Shown here piece by piece: positions 1-5,280 of a DNA stretch of 5,280 nt. The notes beneath the pieces were generated by a model. It made no database searches. It saw only the letters and a program-made list of their open reading frames with translations, and was not told where the DNA came from. The position numbers and the translations under genes were made by a program. The DNA is from Armatimonadota bacterium (GTDB lineage: Bacteria; Armatimonadota; Hebobacteria; CAIYQO01): assembly GCA_022708765.1 (NCBI GenBank), contig JAKIYB010000345.1, positions 1 to 5,280 of the forward strand, given 5' to 3'. Every line of letters starts with the position of its first letter. Position 1 is the first letter of the stretch.

Positions 1-1
1 G

Positions 2-289
2 GCGGCGCTGGACGCCGGCGCGGAAGACGTGAAGACGGAGGACGAGGAGGTATACGAAATCCTCACCGCTCCCAGCGACGTTTATACCGTGAAGGAAGCG
101 CTGGAAGCCGCCGGCATCGCCGTGCAGGAAGCGGAAACGCGCATGGTGCCGCAGACCACGGTGACGGTGACCGGTAAAGACGCTCAGCAGGTGATGAAAT
201 TGCTGGAAGAGCTGGAAGAGAACGACGACGTGCAGGCCGTCTACGCCAACGTGGACTTCTCCGAAGAGGCATTGGAATCCATGGCGTAA
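2..289 (+). CDS. yebC: YebC/TACO1-family protein, C-terminal part (5' end outside window)
   Basis: Only the last 95 residues are present; the frame is open to the left edge, with the first full codon at base 2. The segment looks like the C-terminal domain of YebC/PmpR proteins: an AGAEDV-type element, then an acidic stretch, a Y-E-I-L-T-x-P-x-D-x-Y-x-V-K-E-A-L-E run, the A-E-T-R-M-V-P-Q-T segment, and the closing E-E-N-D-D-V-Q-A-V-Y-A-N-V-D block that is highly typical of the family. Family members are usually about 240-250 residues, so roughly 60% of the protein lies upstream. The family was long annotated as a DNA-binding transcriptional regulator. Its mitochondrial relative TACO1 and recent bacterial work point instead to a ribosome-associated role that helps translation of difficult (for example proline-rich) sequences. 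The start and ribosome site cannot be seen. A strong terminator follows, so this gene ends its transcription unit. The GTG at 29 is internal, not a start. Confidence 0.9.
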   Translation, partial: AALDAGAEDVKTEDEEVYEILTAPSDVYTVKEALEAAGIAVQEAETRMVPQTTVTVTGKDAQQVMKLLEELEENDDVQAVYANVDFSEEALESMA

Positions 290-312
290 CGGATGCGGTG
301 TTTCGCATACCG

Positions 313-343
313 CGGCCTCGCTCTTCCGGGCGGGGCCGTTTTT
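313..343 (+). terminator. Intrinsic terminator after yebC
   Basis: A 9-base-pair stem (313-321 with 330-338, one G-T pair) encloses an 8-base loop and is followed directly by five T residues at 339-343. It lies 24 bases after the yebC stop codon and points in the right direction. A competing small hairpin just upstream (GCGGT 295-299 with ACCGC 309-313) overlaps the terminator stem by one base. Confidence 0.8.
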
Positions 344-435
344 GTGCCACTTCCCTCACATGCCGGTCGGATGTGCGCTGACTTCCGCCCCCACCGGCCG
401 CGCGGGTGTTTACACTGAAGCAATGGACCTGGCGC

Positions 436-445
436 GGGAGGAGGT
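436..445 (+). promoter_or_regulatory. Strong Shine-Dalgarno site fixing the start at 451
   Basis: GGGAGGAGGT sits 5 bases before the ATG at 451. It decides between that ATG and an in-frame GTG at 406, which has no comparable site and would put 15 charged or aromatic residues ahead of the signal peptide. Confidence 0.8.
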
Positions 446-450
446 GGCGG

Positions 451-1221
451 ATGAGGACGTGGCGGATGGCGCTGCTGATGGCACTGGCGATAAGCGTGCT
501 GGGCATGGCGCGCGCCTACCCAACGCTCACGGGGCCGACCGGCCTTATCGCGCTGCCCAGCGGCGAGATAATCGAATCCGGGTTGCTTTTTGCCGCCGAC
601 GCGCACGATCAGCCCGTCGGGCGGGCGCTGCCGCTGCGCGCGCAGTTTGTCTTCGCCCCGGGATTTGAATTCGGCGCCGTGTATAACCCTTTCAACGACG
701 AGGCGGTGCTTGACTACACCACTGGCGTGAACGCGAAGCTCGTTATCGGCCTGCCCGATGGCCCGCGCGTGGGATTCGGCGCGCAGTTCCTGCGCCTGCG
801 CTTTCCCGCAGGAAACGAACTCGACTTCTGGCAGGGATACATCGCCTGGACCACCGACTTTAATCCCGAGCTTTACGACGTGTCTAACTTATCACTGACG
901 GTAGGCGCGAACTGGACGCAGGCCGATGCGCCGGGTGGGCGCATAGACGCCATTCGCGGCTTCATCGGCGGGCGCATCCGCATGACGGAGCGTCTCGTGC
1001 TGGTGGGCGAATATCAGATGAAGGACGCCGACCTCGGTGATGTACGGGCGCTCTCGTCCTTGGGCGCCCGGCTGCACCTGAACGATTCGTTCGCTATGCA
1101 GGCCGGCGTCACGAACGCGCAGGGACTGACCGCGGGCGACATACACCACTTCTTCCTCGGCGCCAGCATGCTGCTGGCGAACAGCGAAGACCGCGATTAT
1201 CCTGACAGCAGCCGGTGGTGA
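451..1221 (+). CDS. Secreted, probably outer-membrane beta-rich protein (YjbH-like N-terminal motif)
   Basis: The product is 256 residues. Residues 1-22 form a clear signal peptide: basic start (MRTWR), hydrophobic core about 6-19, and an A-R-A cleavage motif before Y23. The mature protein opens with PTLTGPTGLIALPSGE, which resembles the G-x-x-G-L-I-x-x-P-S/T-A opening of YjbH-type outer-membrane proteins linked to exopolysaccharide export. The rest is a series of alternating polar/hydrophobic segments ending in turns (about 92-118, 147-157, 168-192, 201-219 and 231-243), as expected for beta hairpins of a small barrel or partial barrel. There is no cytoplasmic domain and no hydrophobic helix after the signal. 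It does not end in the terminal Phe common in proteobacterial barrels; the C-terminus is a polar tail ending in Trp. The 107 bases upstream, after the yebC terminator, must contain its promoter, but I see no convincing -35/-10 pair. The function is unknown; full YjbH proteins are much longer, so this is at best a short relative. It converges on the next gene with only 4 bases between stop codons. Confidence 0.65.
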   Translation: MRTWRMALLMALAISVLGMARAYPTLTGPTGLIALPSGEIIESGLLFAADAHDQPVGRALPLRAQFVFAPGFEFGAVYNPFNDEAVLDYTTGVNAKLVIGLPDGPRVGFGAQFLRLRFPAGNELDFWQGYIAWTTDFNPELYDVSNLSLTVGANWTQADAPGGRIDAIRGFIGGRIRMTERLVLVGEYQMKDADLGDVRALSSLGARLHLNDSFAMQAGVTNAQGLTAGDIHHFFLGASMLLANSEDRDYPDSSRW

Positions 1222-1225
1222 GTTC

Positions 1226-2056
1226 TCATTCCGCCGCCCACGCCCGCATCTGTTCGGCGTATTGTGGGATGGCCACCTCCGGCTCTTCCAGCGAGGGCAC
1301 CCAGCGCTTCTCCCACTCCAGCGAGAAATATCCATCGTAGCCGGCGGCGGCCAGCGTCGCCATCGCCTCGGGCACCGGCACGTCGCCGCGTCCGAGCAGG
1401 ACATAGGTATAACCTTCGCCGCCCTCGCTCATCACCGAGTCTTTGACGTGCGCGTGCATCACGCGGCCGTCAAGGTGGCGCATGCTTTGTTCTACCGTCT
1501 CGCCCATGATGCGGTAAGGGTGGTGAATATCCCAGAGCACGCCCACCGCCGGATGGTTCGCCAGCCGGATCAGTTCCATCAACTGGTCGGTGCGGATGAA
1601 AGCGTCATGGGTCTCGATGGCGATTTTTACGCCGCGATCGTGGGCATCGTCGCCGAGTAGGCGCAACGTGTCCGCCGCCAGATCCAGCGCCACCCCCGGC
1701 TCCATCGTCGCCGGATAGTTGCCGCAAAAGAGCCGCACGCAGGGGGCGCCGACTTCCTTCGCCAGGTCCAGGTAGAGCCGCGTGTGGGCAATCGCCGTGT
1801 GGCGGTCCACCTCGGCGCCCATCGCATGGACGATAGAGACGGAACTGGACAGGCAAGCCGCCCGTACCCCGGCGTCATCCAGCCGCCGCCGCGTTTCCGC
1901 TACCCCGCCGGGCGAGAATTCCGGCGTTTCCGGCAGGTCTACCTTGTCCAGCAATCCGCGGAATTCGATGCCGTCGTATTTGTACTTCACCGCGGCGTTG
2001 AGTATCTGGTCAAAGGTCCACCCCGGACAACCGAGCGTGCTGAAGGCGAGTTTCAT
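1226..2056 (-). CDS. Xylose-isomerase-like TIM-barrel protein (sugar phosphate isomerase/epimerase family)
   Basis: The product is 276 residues, the usual length for AP-endonuclease-2/xylose-isomerase-like TIM barrels such as IolE, IolI, hydroxypyruvate isomerase and ketose 3-epimerases. The start MKLAFSTLGCPGW and the Y-D-G-I-E-F-R strand (about 27-33) are typical beta-1/beta-2 segments. The four expected metal-site elements are present in order: E148 in AIETHD, D176 in LWDIHHP, the H201-A-H203-V-K-D segment, and E247 in SLEWEK. GRGDVP (222-227) is the usual loop following the HxKD strand. An intact divalent-metal site suggests a live isomerase/epimerase or dehydratase acting on a small sugar or polyol; the sequence does not tell which. 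The ATG at 2056 has AAGGAA 8 bases upstream (2065-2070); another ATG 5 bases earlier is out of frame. It lies 45 bases downstream of the deaminase gene on the same strand and is probably the last gene of that unit. There is no signal peptide, so it should be cytoplasmic. Confidence 0.9.
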   Translation of the reverse strand: MKLAFSTLGCPGWTFDQILNAAVKYKYDGIEFRGLLDKVDLPETPEFSPGGVAETRRRLDDAGVRAACLSSSVSIVHAMGAEVDRHTAIAHTRLYLDLAKEVGAPCVRLFCGNYPATMEPGVALDLAADTLRLLGDDAHDRGVKIAIETHDAFIRTDQLMELIRLANHPAVGVLWDIHHPYRIMGETVEQSMRHLDGRVMHAHVKDSVMSEGGEGYTYVLLGRGDVPVPEAMATLAAAGYDGYFSLEWEKRWVPSLEEPEVAIPQYAEQMRAWAAE

Positions 2057-2101
2057 GTCATGTATTCCTTTCTATGAGAAACTATACTGGATACTCGTCC
2101 A

Positions 2102-3406
2102 TCACGCCGCCCCGCTAAAAAGCCGTTGTGCGGATTCTTGCACACGGGCGCGGATGCGCGCTTCATCGAGTGCCAGCAGGTGACGGCCGCGCAGCAGCAC
2201 CTGGCCATGCACGATGACGGTATCCACGTCGGCGCTCTTCGCGGCGTAGACGAGGTGGGAAACTTCACGGCCCTCCGTCGGCGCGAGGTGCGGCGCGGTG
2301 AAATCGAGGAGGGCGATATCCGCCAGCGTGCCGGGGGCGAGGACGCCAAGATCGTCGCGGTGCAGTGCGCGGGCGCCGTCGCGGGTGGCCATCGCCAGTG
2401 CCCGGCCGGCGGGCAGCGCGGTGGGGTCGCCGCTCACCTTCGCCAGCAGCGCCGCCAGGTGCGCCTCACGCAAGAGATCCAGCGTGTTGTTGCTGCCCGC
2501 GCCGTCGGTGCCCAGACCCACGATCACACCCGCCTCCTGATACGCGCTCACCGGCGCAATGCCGGACCCCAGCTTCATGTTGCTGCTCGGGCAGTGGGCT
2601 ACTCCTACTCCGCGTTCAGCGAGGAGGGAAATCTCTTCCGGCTGTGGATGCACGCAGTGGGCAGCGGTAACGGGCACGGTGAATAGGCCGACGTGGTCCA
2701 TGTAGGCGATGGGCGCGAGGCCGTGCTGCCGCAGGCTCTCCTCCACCTCCGCCTCCGTCTCCGAGAGGTGGGTATGGATGCTCACACCCAGTTCGGATGC
2801 CTGCTCGACCACCTGGCACAGCATCGCCGCCGGCACGGTATAGGGGGCGTGCGGGCCGAACATCGGGGTGATGCGCGGGTGCCCTTCGTCGCGGAAGGCG
2901 CGCACGCGCTCGATCGCTCTCGCCAGCAGCTCCGCGCCGTTGGGCGCCACGCCAATAACCACGCCGGAGAGGTGGGCGCGGATGCCGCTCTCGCGCACCG
3001 CCCGCGCCACCGCCTCCACATGCCAGTACATGTCGCAGAACGTCGTCACCCCGGCGCGCAGCATCTCGGCGATGCCCAGCAGCGACGCCCAGTAGACATC
3101 CTCCTCGGTGAGATGCGCCTCCACTGGCCAGATCTTCTCCCGCAGCCAGGTCATCAGCGGCAAATCATCCGCCGCCCCGCGAAAGAGCGTCATCGCCAGG
3201 TGCGTGTGCGTGTTAACGAGCCCGGGAATCGCGACCATGCCCGCGCCGTCAATGACGGTAGCGTCGTCCTTCGCCGCCGGCGCCTCCGCTATCGGCCCGA
3301 CGTAGACAATCCGCTCCCCCGCCACGACAATCGCCGCGCCATGCAGCACGCGCTCCTCATCGTCCATGGTGACGACGGTGACGTTATGGATATGAATATC
3401 CGGCAT
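2102..3406 (-). CDS. mtaD: 5-methylthioadenosine/S-adenosylhomocysteine deaminase-type amidohydrolase
   Basis: The product is 434 residues, the normal size for the MtaD/SsnA/chlorohydrolase branch of the amidohydrolase superfamily. MtaD enzymes deaminate methylthioadenosine or S-adenosylhomocysteine to the inosine forms, releasing ammonia, in the cytoplasm. An N-terminal beta domain (about 1-60) leads into the metal-dependent barrel, and the last 70 residues (GTLADIALLD and on) return to the beta domain. Visible active-site elements, in the numbering of this start, are NTHTHLAMTLFRG with metal ligands H67 and H69; E96 in WPVEAHL, spaced as the substrate-binding Glu of characterised SAH deaminases; H186 in GPHAPYT; H213 and E216 in HTHLSETE; H250 in AAHCVH; and D301 in GTDGAGSNN. 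Nothing essential appears lost. The ATG at 3406 is preferred over an in-frame TTG at 3418, because the TTG would overlap the ribosome site GAGGGG. Related enzymes (guanine, 8-oxoguanine or triazine deaminases) cannot be excluded, but the HLSETE and GTDGAGSNN forms fit MtaD best. It is preceded by a large inverted repeat and followed by a TIM-barrel gene. Confidence 0.88.
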   Translation of the reverse strand: MPDIHIHNVTVVTMDDEERVLHGAAIVVAGERIVYVGPIAEAPAAKDDATVIDGAGMVAIPGLVNTHTHLAMTLFRGAADDLPLMTWLREKIWPVEAHLTEEDVYWASLLGIAEMLRAGVTTFCDMYWHVEAVARAVRESGIRAHLSGVVIGVAPNGAELLARAIERVRAFRDEGHPRITPMFGPHAPYTVPAAMLCQVVEQASELGVSIHTHLSETEAEVEESLRQHGLAPIAYMDHVGLFTVPVTAAHCVHPQPEEISLLAERGVGVAHCPSSNMKLGSGIAPVSAYQEAGVIVGLGTDGAGSNNTLDLLREAHLAALLAKVSGDPTALPAGRALAMATRDGARALHRDDLGVLAPGTLADIALLDFTAPHLAPTEGREVSHLVYAAKSADVDTVIVHGQVLLRGRHLLALDEARIRARVQESAQRLFSGAA

Positions 3407-3410
3407 AATT

Positions 3411-3416
3411 CCCCTC
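3411..3416 (-). promoter_or_regulatory. Ribosome-binding site of the deaminase gene
   Basis: Read on the minus strand, GAGGGG stands 4 bases before the ATG at 3406. It sits between an in-frame TTG (3418) and the ATG, which argues for the ATG as the start. The large inverted repeat ends only 11 bases further upstream, at 3428, so the site stays outside the hairpin. Confidence 0.65.
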
Positions 3417-3427
3417 AATCCGTATCC

Positions 3428-3563
3428 TGGGCGGGCGAGCGTCCTCGCGAGCCGACTCCGGGTGGAAATCTAATCCGTCGTGCGTATGCGATAGCTTCTC
3501 TATCGAACACGATATTCTATCACTTCCATCCGGAGTCGGCTCGCGAGGACGCTCGCCCGCCCA
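3428..3563. repeat. 136-base REPIN-like long inverted repeat
   Basis: The arms 3428-3461 and 3530-3563 are perfect reverse complements over 34 bases. Pairing continues inward with 3462-3467 against 3524-3529 (one G-T pair), then breaks. Inside the spacer, TCGTG (3478-3482) pairs with CACGA (3508-3512), and CGATAG (3489-3494) pairs with CTATCG (3500-3505) around a 5-base loop, so the entire element can fold into one long rod. Each arm also has its own small hairpin, GCGAG-CGTC-CTCGC (3435-3448; mirror copy 3543-3556), which is the shape of a REP unit. Two such units in opposite orientation with a less GC-rich spacer match the REPIN layout, which in other bacteria is spread by a RAYT (Y1-type) transposase acting in trans. 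No such transposase is in this window. The element starts 3 bases after the UROD-family stop codon and leaves 21 bases before the deaminase ATG. In RNA it could stabilise the upstream message or hinder read-through; there is no T-run on either side. The fold is certain from the sequence; the mobile-element reading is inferred. Confidence 0.93.
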
Positions 3564-3566
3564 TCA

Positions 3567-4670
3567 TCAATACACCCCATATTTCAACCCCGCCGCGATA
3601 AATGCCCGGTAGTTATCCGCCGTCCGTGGGGCCAGCGGGATGTTCAGCGGACCCGCCGTCGGCATCAGCACGTAGCCGCCGCCGGCTTTAGCTTCGTCCA
3701 TCATCACCTTCACGCGGGCGTCAATGTCGGCGGGGGTTTCCGTCTCCAGGTATTTCAGCTCCATGTTGCCGAAGAGGATGAGGCGGTCGCCGTAGCGCTG
3801 CTTCACCTCGCCCATGGGAATGTCCCCGTCGGGCGGCGGTTCGATGGGGTCAATGGCGTCGGCGCCCGTCTCGACGATCATATCCAGCACGCGGCGGGTG
3901 TGCCCGTGGCTGTGAATGCGCGCCCAGCAGCCGTAGCTGTGGATGAGTTCGATCATCTCCGTCACGTACGGCACCACGAATTCCTTGAAGGCGCCTGGCG
4001 GCAGGTACGGCGGCGTGCAGTATTCCGGCCCCCAGATACGGTAGAACGGCCCACAGCCTGCTTCGAGCATGCCGCGCAGGTTGTGCATGATGCGTGCGTG
4101 TGCCTGGTCACACAGCGCGCGGATGAGCTCCGGCCGCGTCATCGCCATGATGGTGAATTCGCCGAACTCGAAGAGCGGCGCCACGTAGCCGATGGCGTCG
4201 CCGGTGTCGCAGAGCACGATGCCGCGGTCGCCCACCTCGGCGTCGAGTTTTGGGAACTCGGAGGCGTCTACCGGCATGGGGTGGAAGGGGATGGAGAGAT
4301 AGCGCTCCGCGTCTTCCTCATCTTTACAAAAATGCTCGACCGTCCACGTGGTCTTCACGTTCGGGGTAAACTTACTGGTGGTGTAGAGCGGGCCTTTCGG
4401 CGTATGCACCGTCGTGCGGGTGACAGTAAACTCCCCCTCCTGCCACGTCTCGCTCTCGGTGGGCACGTCGTTGGGGCTGGCCGGCGTATAGGCCCCCCAC
4501 AGCGCGAAGGCGTCCGTTTTCTCGGTGATCTCCGCCATCAGCGGCTGATACGACGGCTCGTCCTTCGGCCACCCCCAGGTGCCGAAGACGGAGAACTCGT
4601 AGGTGGATATCGGCACGCGGTCCGTCGGCTCCCGCCGCAACAGCGCCAGAATGCGTTCACGCCCGGTCAT
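3567..4670 (-). CDS. Uroporphyrinogen decarboxylase-superfamily protein (methyltransferase-like, not HemE)
   Basis: The product is 367 residues. The N-terminus, MTGRERILALLRREPTDRVP, is the characteristic opening of the UROD/MtaA/CmuA superfamily. Later features agree: a D-T-G-D-A-I-G segment (155-160), the G-P-E-Y stretch at 214-217, R-I-H-S-H-G-H (251-257), V-E-T-G-A-D-A-I-D-P-I-E-P-P (266-279), the F-G-N-M-E strand (300-304), and a final G-G-G-Y-V-L-M-P-T segment (330-338). The N-terminal P-x-W-x-M-R-Q-A-G-R signature of true haem-pathway HemE is absent, so this is not the haem enzyme. Superfamily relatives include corrinoid methyltransferases with a zinc site built on an H-x-C motif and a later Cys. 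Here the H-x-C position reads H253-S-H255 and the later position appears to be Ala339, so the classical ligand set is not kept. The substrate cannot be told. The ATG at 4670 has GAGGAG 6 bases upstream (4677-4682). It is the first gene of the minus-strand set and faces a divergent gene 87 bases away. Confidence 0.88.
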   Translation of the reverse strand: MTGRERILALLRREPTDRVPISTYEFSVFGTWGWPKDEPSYQPLMAEITEKTDAFALWGAYTPASPNDVPTESETWQEGEFTVTRTTVHTPKGPLYTTSKFTPNVKTTWTVEHFCKDEEDAERYLSIPFHPMPVDASEFPKLDAEVGDRGIVLCDTGDAIGYVAPLFEFGEFTIMAMTRPELIRALCDQAHARIMHNLRGMLEAGCGPFYRIWGPEYCTPPYLPPGAFKEFVVPYVTEMIELIHSYGCWARIHSHGHTRRVLDMIVETGADAIDPIEPPPDGDIPMGEVKQRYGDRLILFGNMELKYLETETPADIDARVKVMMDEAKAGGGYVLMPTAGPLNIPLAPRTADNYRAFIAAGLKYGVY

Positions 4671-4757
4671 AAGAAGCTCCTCTATGGGCTTTCTTCGCCG
4701 GGAAGGGGAAGCATCCCTGCCGCGAGTATGCTATCATAGGAACGAACAGGAGGCTCG
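4671..4757. promoter_or_regulatory. Short divergent intergenic region, probably with promoters for both sides
   Basis: The start codons at 4670 (-) and 4758 (+) are 87 bases apart, so promoters for both directions should lie here unless one lies within a gene. An AT-rich patch at 4727-4738, with TATCAT (4732-4737) on the plus strand and TATGAT (4733-4738) on the minus, is a possible shared -10 area. It also forms a short inverted repeat, TATG-CTAT-CATA. I do not see a matching -35 element at normal spacing for either direction, so exact promoters are not called. The gap is too short for a cobalamin riboswitch. Confidence 0.35.
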
Positions 4758-5280
4758 ATGGCGATGCGGTGTCCGCGCTGCGGCGTGGAGTTTCCCAATG
4801 ACGTGATGCTCTGCCGGCGGTGTGACGGGCGATTGCAGCGGGTGGAGGAGCGGCCTGACCGGCTGACGTGGCTGGCGGCGGCGCTTTTTCTCACCGGGCT
4901 GGCGTGCGTGGCGGCGCTGGCGCTGGGGACATATTTTCTGGTGGGGGTGCCGCGCGCGCTGTTCTTCTTTCTGAGCACCATCACGCTGGTGGGCGGGTTG
5001 GGGCTGTATCACCTGCGCCCCTGCGCCGTCGGCATGCGCGACCGCTCGGCCACCATCCTCGCCTCGGTAAGCTGGGTGGCGCTCATCGCCTGCTTCTTCA
5101 TCCAATACCCCGATGCTTCCCAGCATCCCTTCGACCGCCATCGCCAGACCTGCCTGGAGCACCAGTACCAGATCAGCGTGGCGGTGCTGATGTATTGCCA
5201 GGATCACGACGAGACGCTGCCCCGGATGGATAACATCGAACAGTTGAAAAAGGACGTGCCGGCGCCGGAGGCGGTGTGGA
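4758..5280 (+). CDS. Zinc-ribbon, multi-pass membrane protein with pseudopilin-like tail (3' end outside window)
   Basis: The frame stays open from the ATG at 4758 to the window end, giving 174 residues. AGGAGG (4748-4753) is 4 bases upstream. Residues 5-22 form a short zinc ribbon: C5-P-R-C8, a ten-residue knuckle, then C19-R-R-C22. A charged linker follows, then three hydrophobic segments at about 37-63, 67-84 and 97-115 that should be transmembrane helices. After them comes a soluble part with C132-L-E-H-Q-Y-Q-I-S-V-A-V-L-M-Y-C-Q-D-H-D-E-x-L-P (132-155). This resembles the segment after the N-terminal helix in pseudopilin-like/DUF1559-type proteins of Armatimonadota and Planctomycetes, usually of the form C-x-x-N-x-x-Q-I-x-x-A-x-x-x-Y-x-x-D-x-x-x-x-x-P. 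The prepilin leader itself is missing, so this is a membrane-anchored relative or fusion, not an ordinary pilin. The zinc ribbon is expected on the cytoplasmic side and, with three helices, the tail outside; this topology is a guess. The function is unknown. It is divergent from the UROD-family gene. Confidence 0.75.
   Translation, partial: MAMRCPRCGVEFPNDVMLCRRCDGRLQRVEERPDRLTWLAAALFLTGLACVAALALGTYFLVGVPRALFFFLSTITLVGGLGLYHLRPCAVGMRDRSATILASVSWVALIACFFIQYPDASQHPFDRHRQTCLEHQYQISVAVLMYCQDHDETLPRMDNIEQLKKDVPAPEAVW

Noticed and set aside
406..450. Upstream GTG start for the outer-membrane protein
   Set aside because: It would add 15 residues before a clean signal peptide, while AGGAGGT lies at ideal distance from the ATG at 451.
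2057..2101. A promoter in the 45-base gap before the TIM-barrel gene (TATAGT on the minus strand at 2081-2086)
   Set aside because: No -35 element lies at suitable spacing; the gap is better read as an operon spacer with a small 5-bp inverted repeat (2069-2081).
3407..3418. TTG start at 3418 for the deaminase
   Set aside because: The ribosome-binding site GAGGGG lies between this TTG and the ATG at 3406, so translation should begin at the ATG.
3428..3563. Reading the long inverted repeat as an ordinary intrinsic terminator
   Set aside because: There is no T-run after the hairpin on either strand, the arms are far longer than usual, and the internal REP-type hairpins fit a repeat element better. 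A partial effect on read-through remains possible.
2693..3601. A long plus-strand frame (302 codons) opposite the deaminase gene and crossing the inverted repeat
   Set aside because: Its translation is rich in His and Arg with no recognisable motif, it runs through the palindromic element, and the opposite strand encodes a complete amidohydrolase with all active-site motifs. It is a GC-rich shadow frame.
3567..4670. Haem-pathway uroporphyrinogen decarboxylase (hemE)
   Set aside because: The N-terminal HemE signature around P-x-W-x-M-R-Q-A-G-R is missing, and no other haem genes are adjacent.
3900..4739. A 279-codon plus-strand frame opposite the UROD-family gene
   Set aside because: No good ribosome site or family motif; composition is typical of antisense frames in GC-rich DNA, and it would overrun the divergent intergenic region.
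4734..5207. A 157-codon minus-strand frame under the zinc-ribbon gene
   Set aside because: The plus strand has a strong ribosome site, a zinc ribbon and membrane helices. The minus-strand translation is low-complexity His/Arg/Gln sequence.

Overview
The window is GC-rich, gene-dense bacterial DNA. It holds five coding regions after the 3' end of a yebC-type gene at the left edge, and the last gene runs off the right edge. I think an Armatimonadota-like (or similar environmental, outer-membrane-bearing) bacterium is the best guess. Three things suggest this: a divergent UROD-family methyltransferase-like protein, a stand-alone sugar-isomerase-like TIM barrel, and a zinc-ribbon membrane protein whose tail resembles the 'C-x-x-x-x-x-QI-x-x-A-x-x-x-Y-x-QD-x-DE-x-LP' segment I associate with pseudopilin-like proteins of that phylum. 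This is inference from style of gene content; there is no rRNA or marker phylogeny in the window.

Layout. Bases 2-289 (+) are the C-terminal part of a YebC/TACO1-family protein, closed by a good intrinsic terminator (313-343). Bases 451-1221 (+) encode a secreted, probably outer-membrane beta-rich protein with an N-terminal motif like YjbH-type proteins. It meets, tail to tail with a 4-base gap, a three-gene minus-strand set that reads right to left: a UROD-superfamily protein (4670 to 3567), an MTA/SAH-deaminase-type amidohydrolase (3406 to 2102) and a xylose-isomerase-like TIM-barrel protein (2056 to 1226). Divergent from that set, starting at 4758 (+), is a zinc-ribbon multi-pass membrane protein that remains open at the window end.

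The most striking non-coding structure is a 136-base inverted repeat (3428-3563) with two perfect 34-base arms. It fills almost the whole gap between the UROD-family gene and the deaminase gene. Each arm has its own small internal hairpin and the spacer also folds, which gives a REPIN-like architecture. It begins 3 bases after one stop codon and ends 21 bases before the next start codon, as if a mobile palindromic element had landed in an operon junction.

How the genes may work together. The minus-strand set could be one transcription unit dealing with small-molecule turnover: a UROD-fold methyl-transfer or decarboxylase-like enzyme, a deaminase for SAH or methylthioadenosine, and a sugar isomerase/epimerase-like enzyme. 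A methyl-transfer plus SAH-disposal link is attractive but unproven. No corrinoid protein, transporter or regulator is visible to fix the substrate. I see no complete mobile element with a transposase, CRISPR array, tRNA or rRNA.
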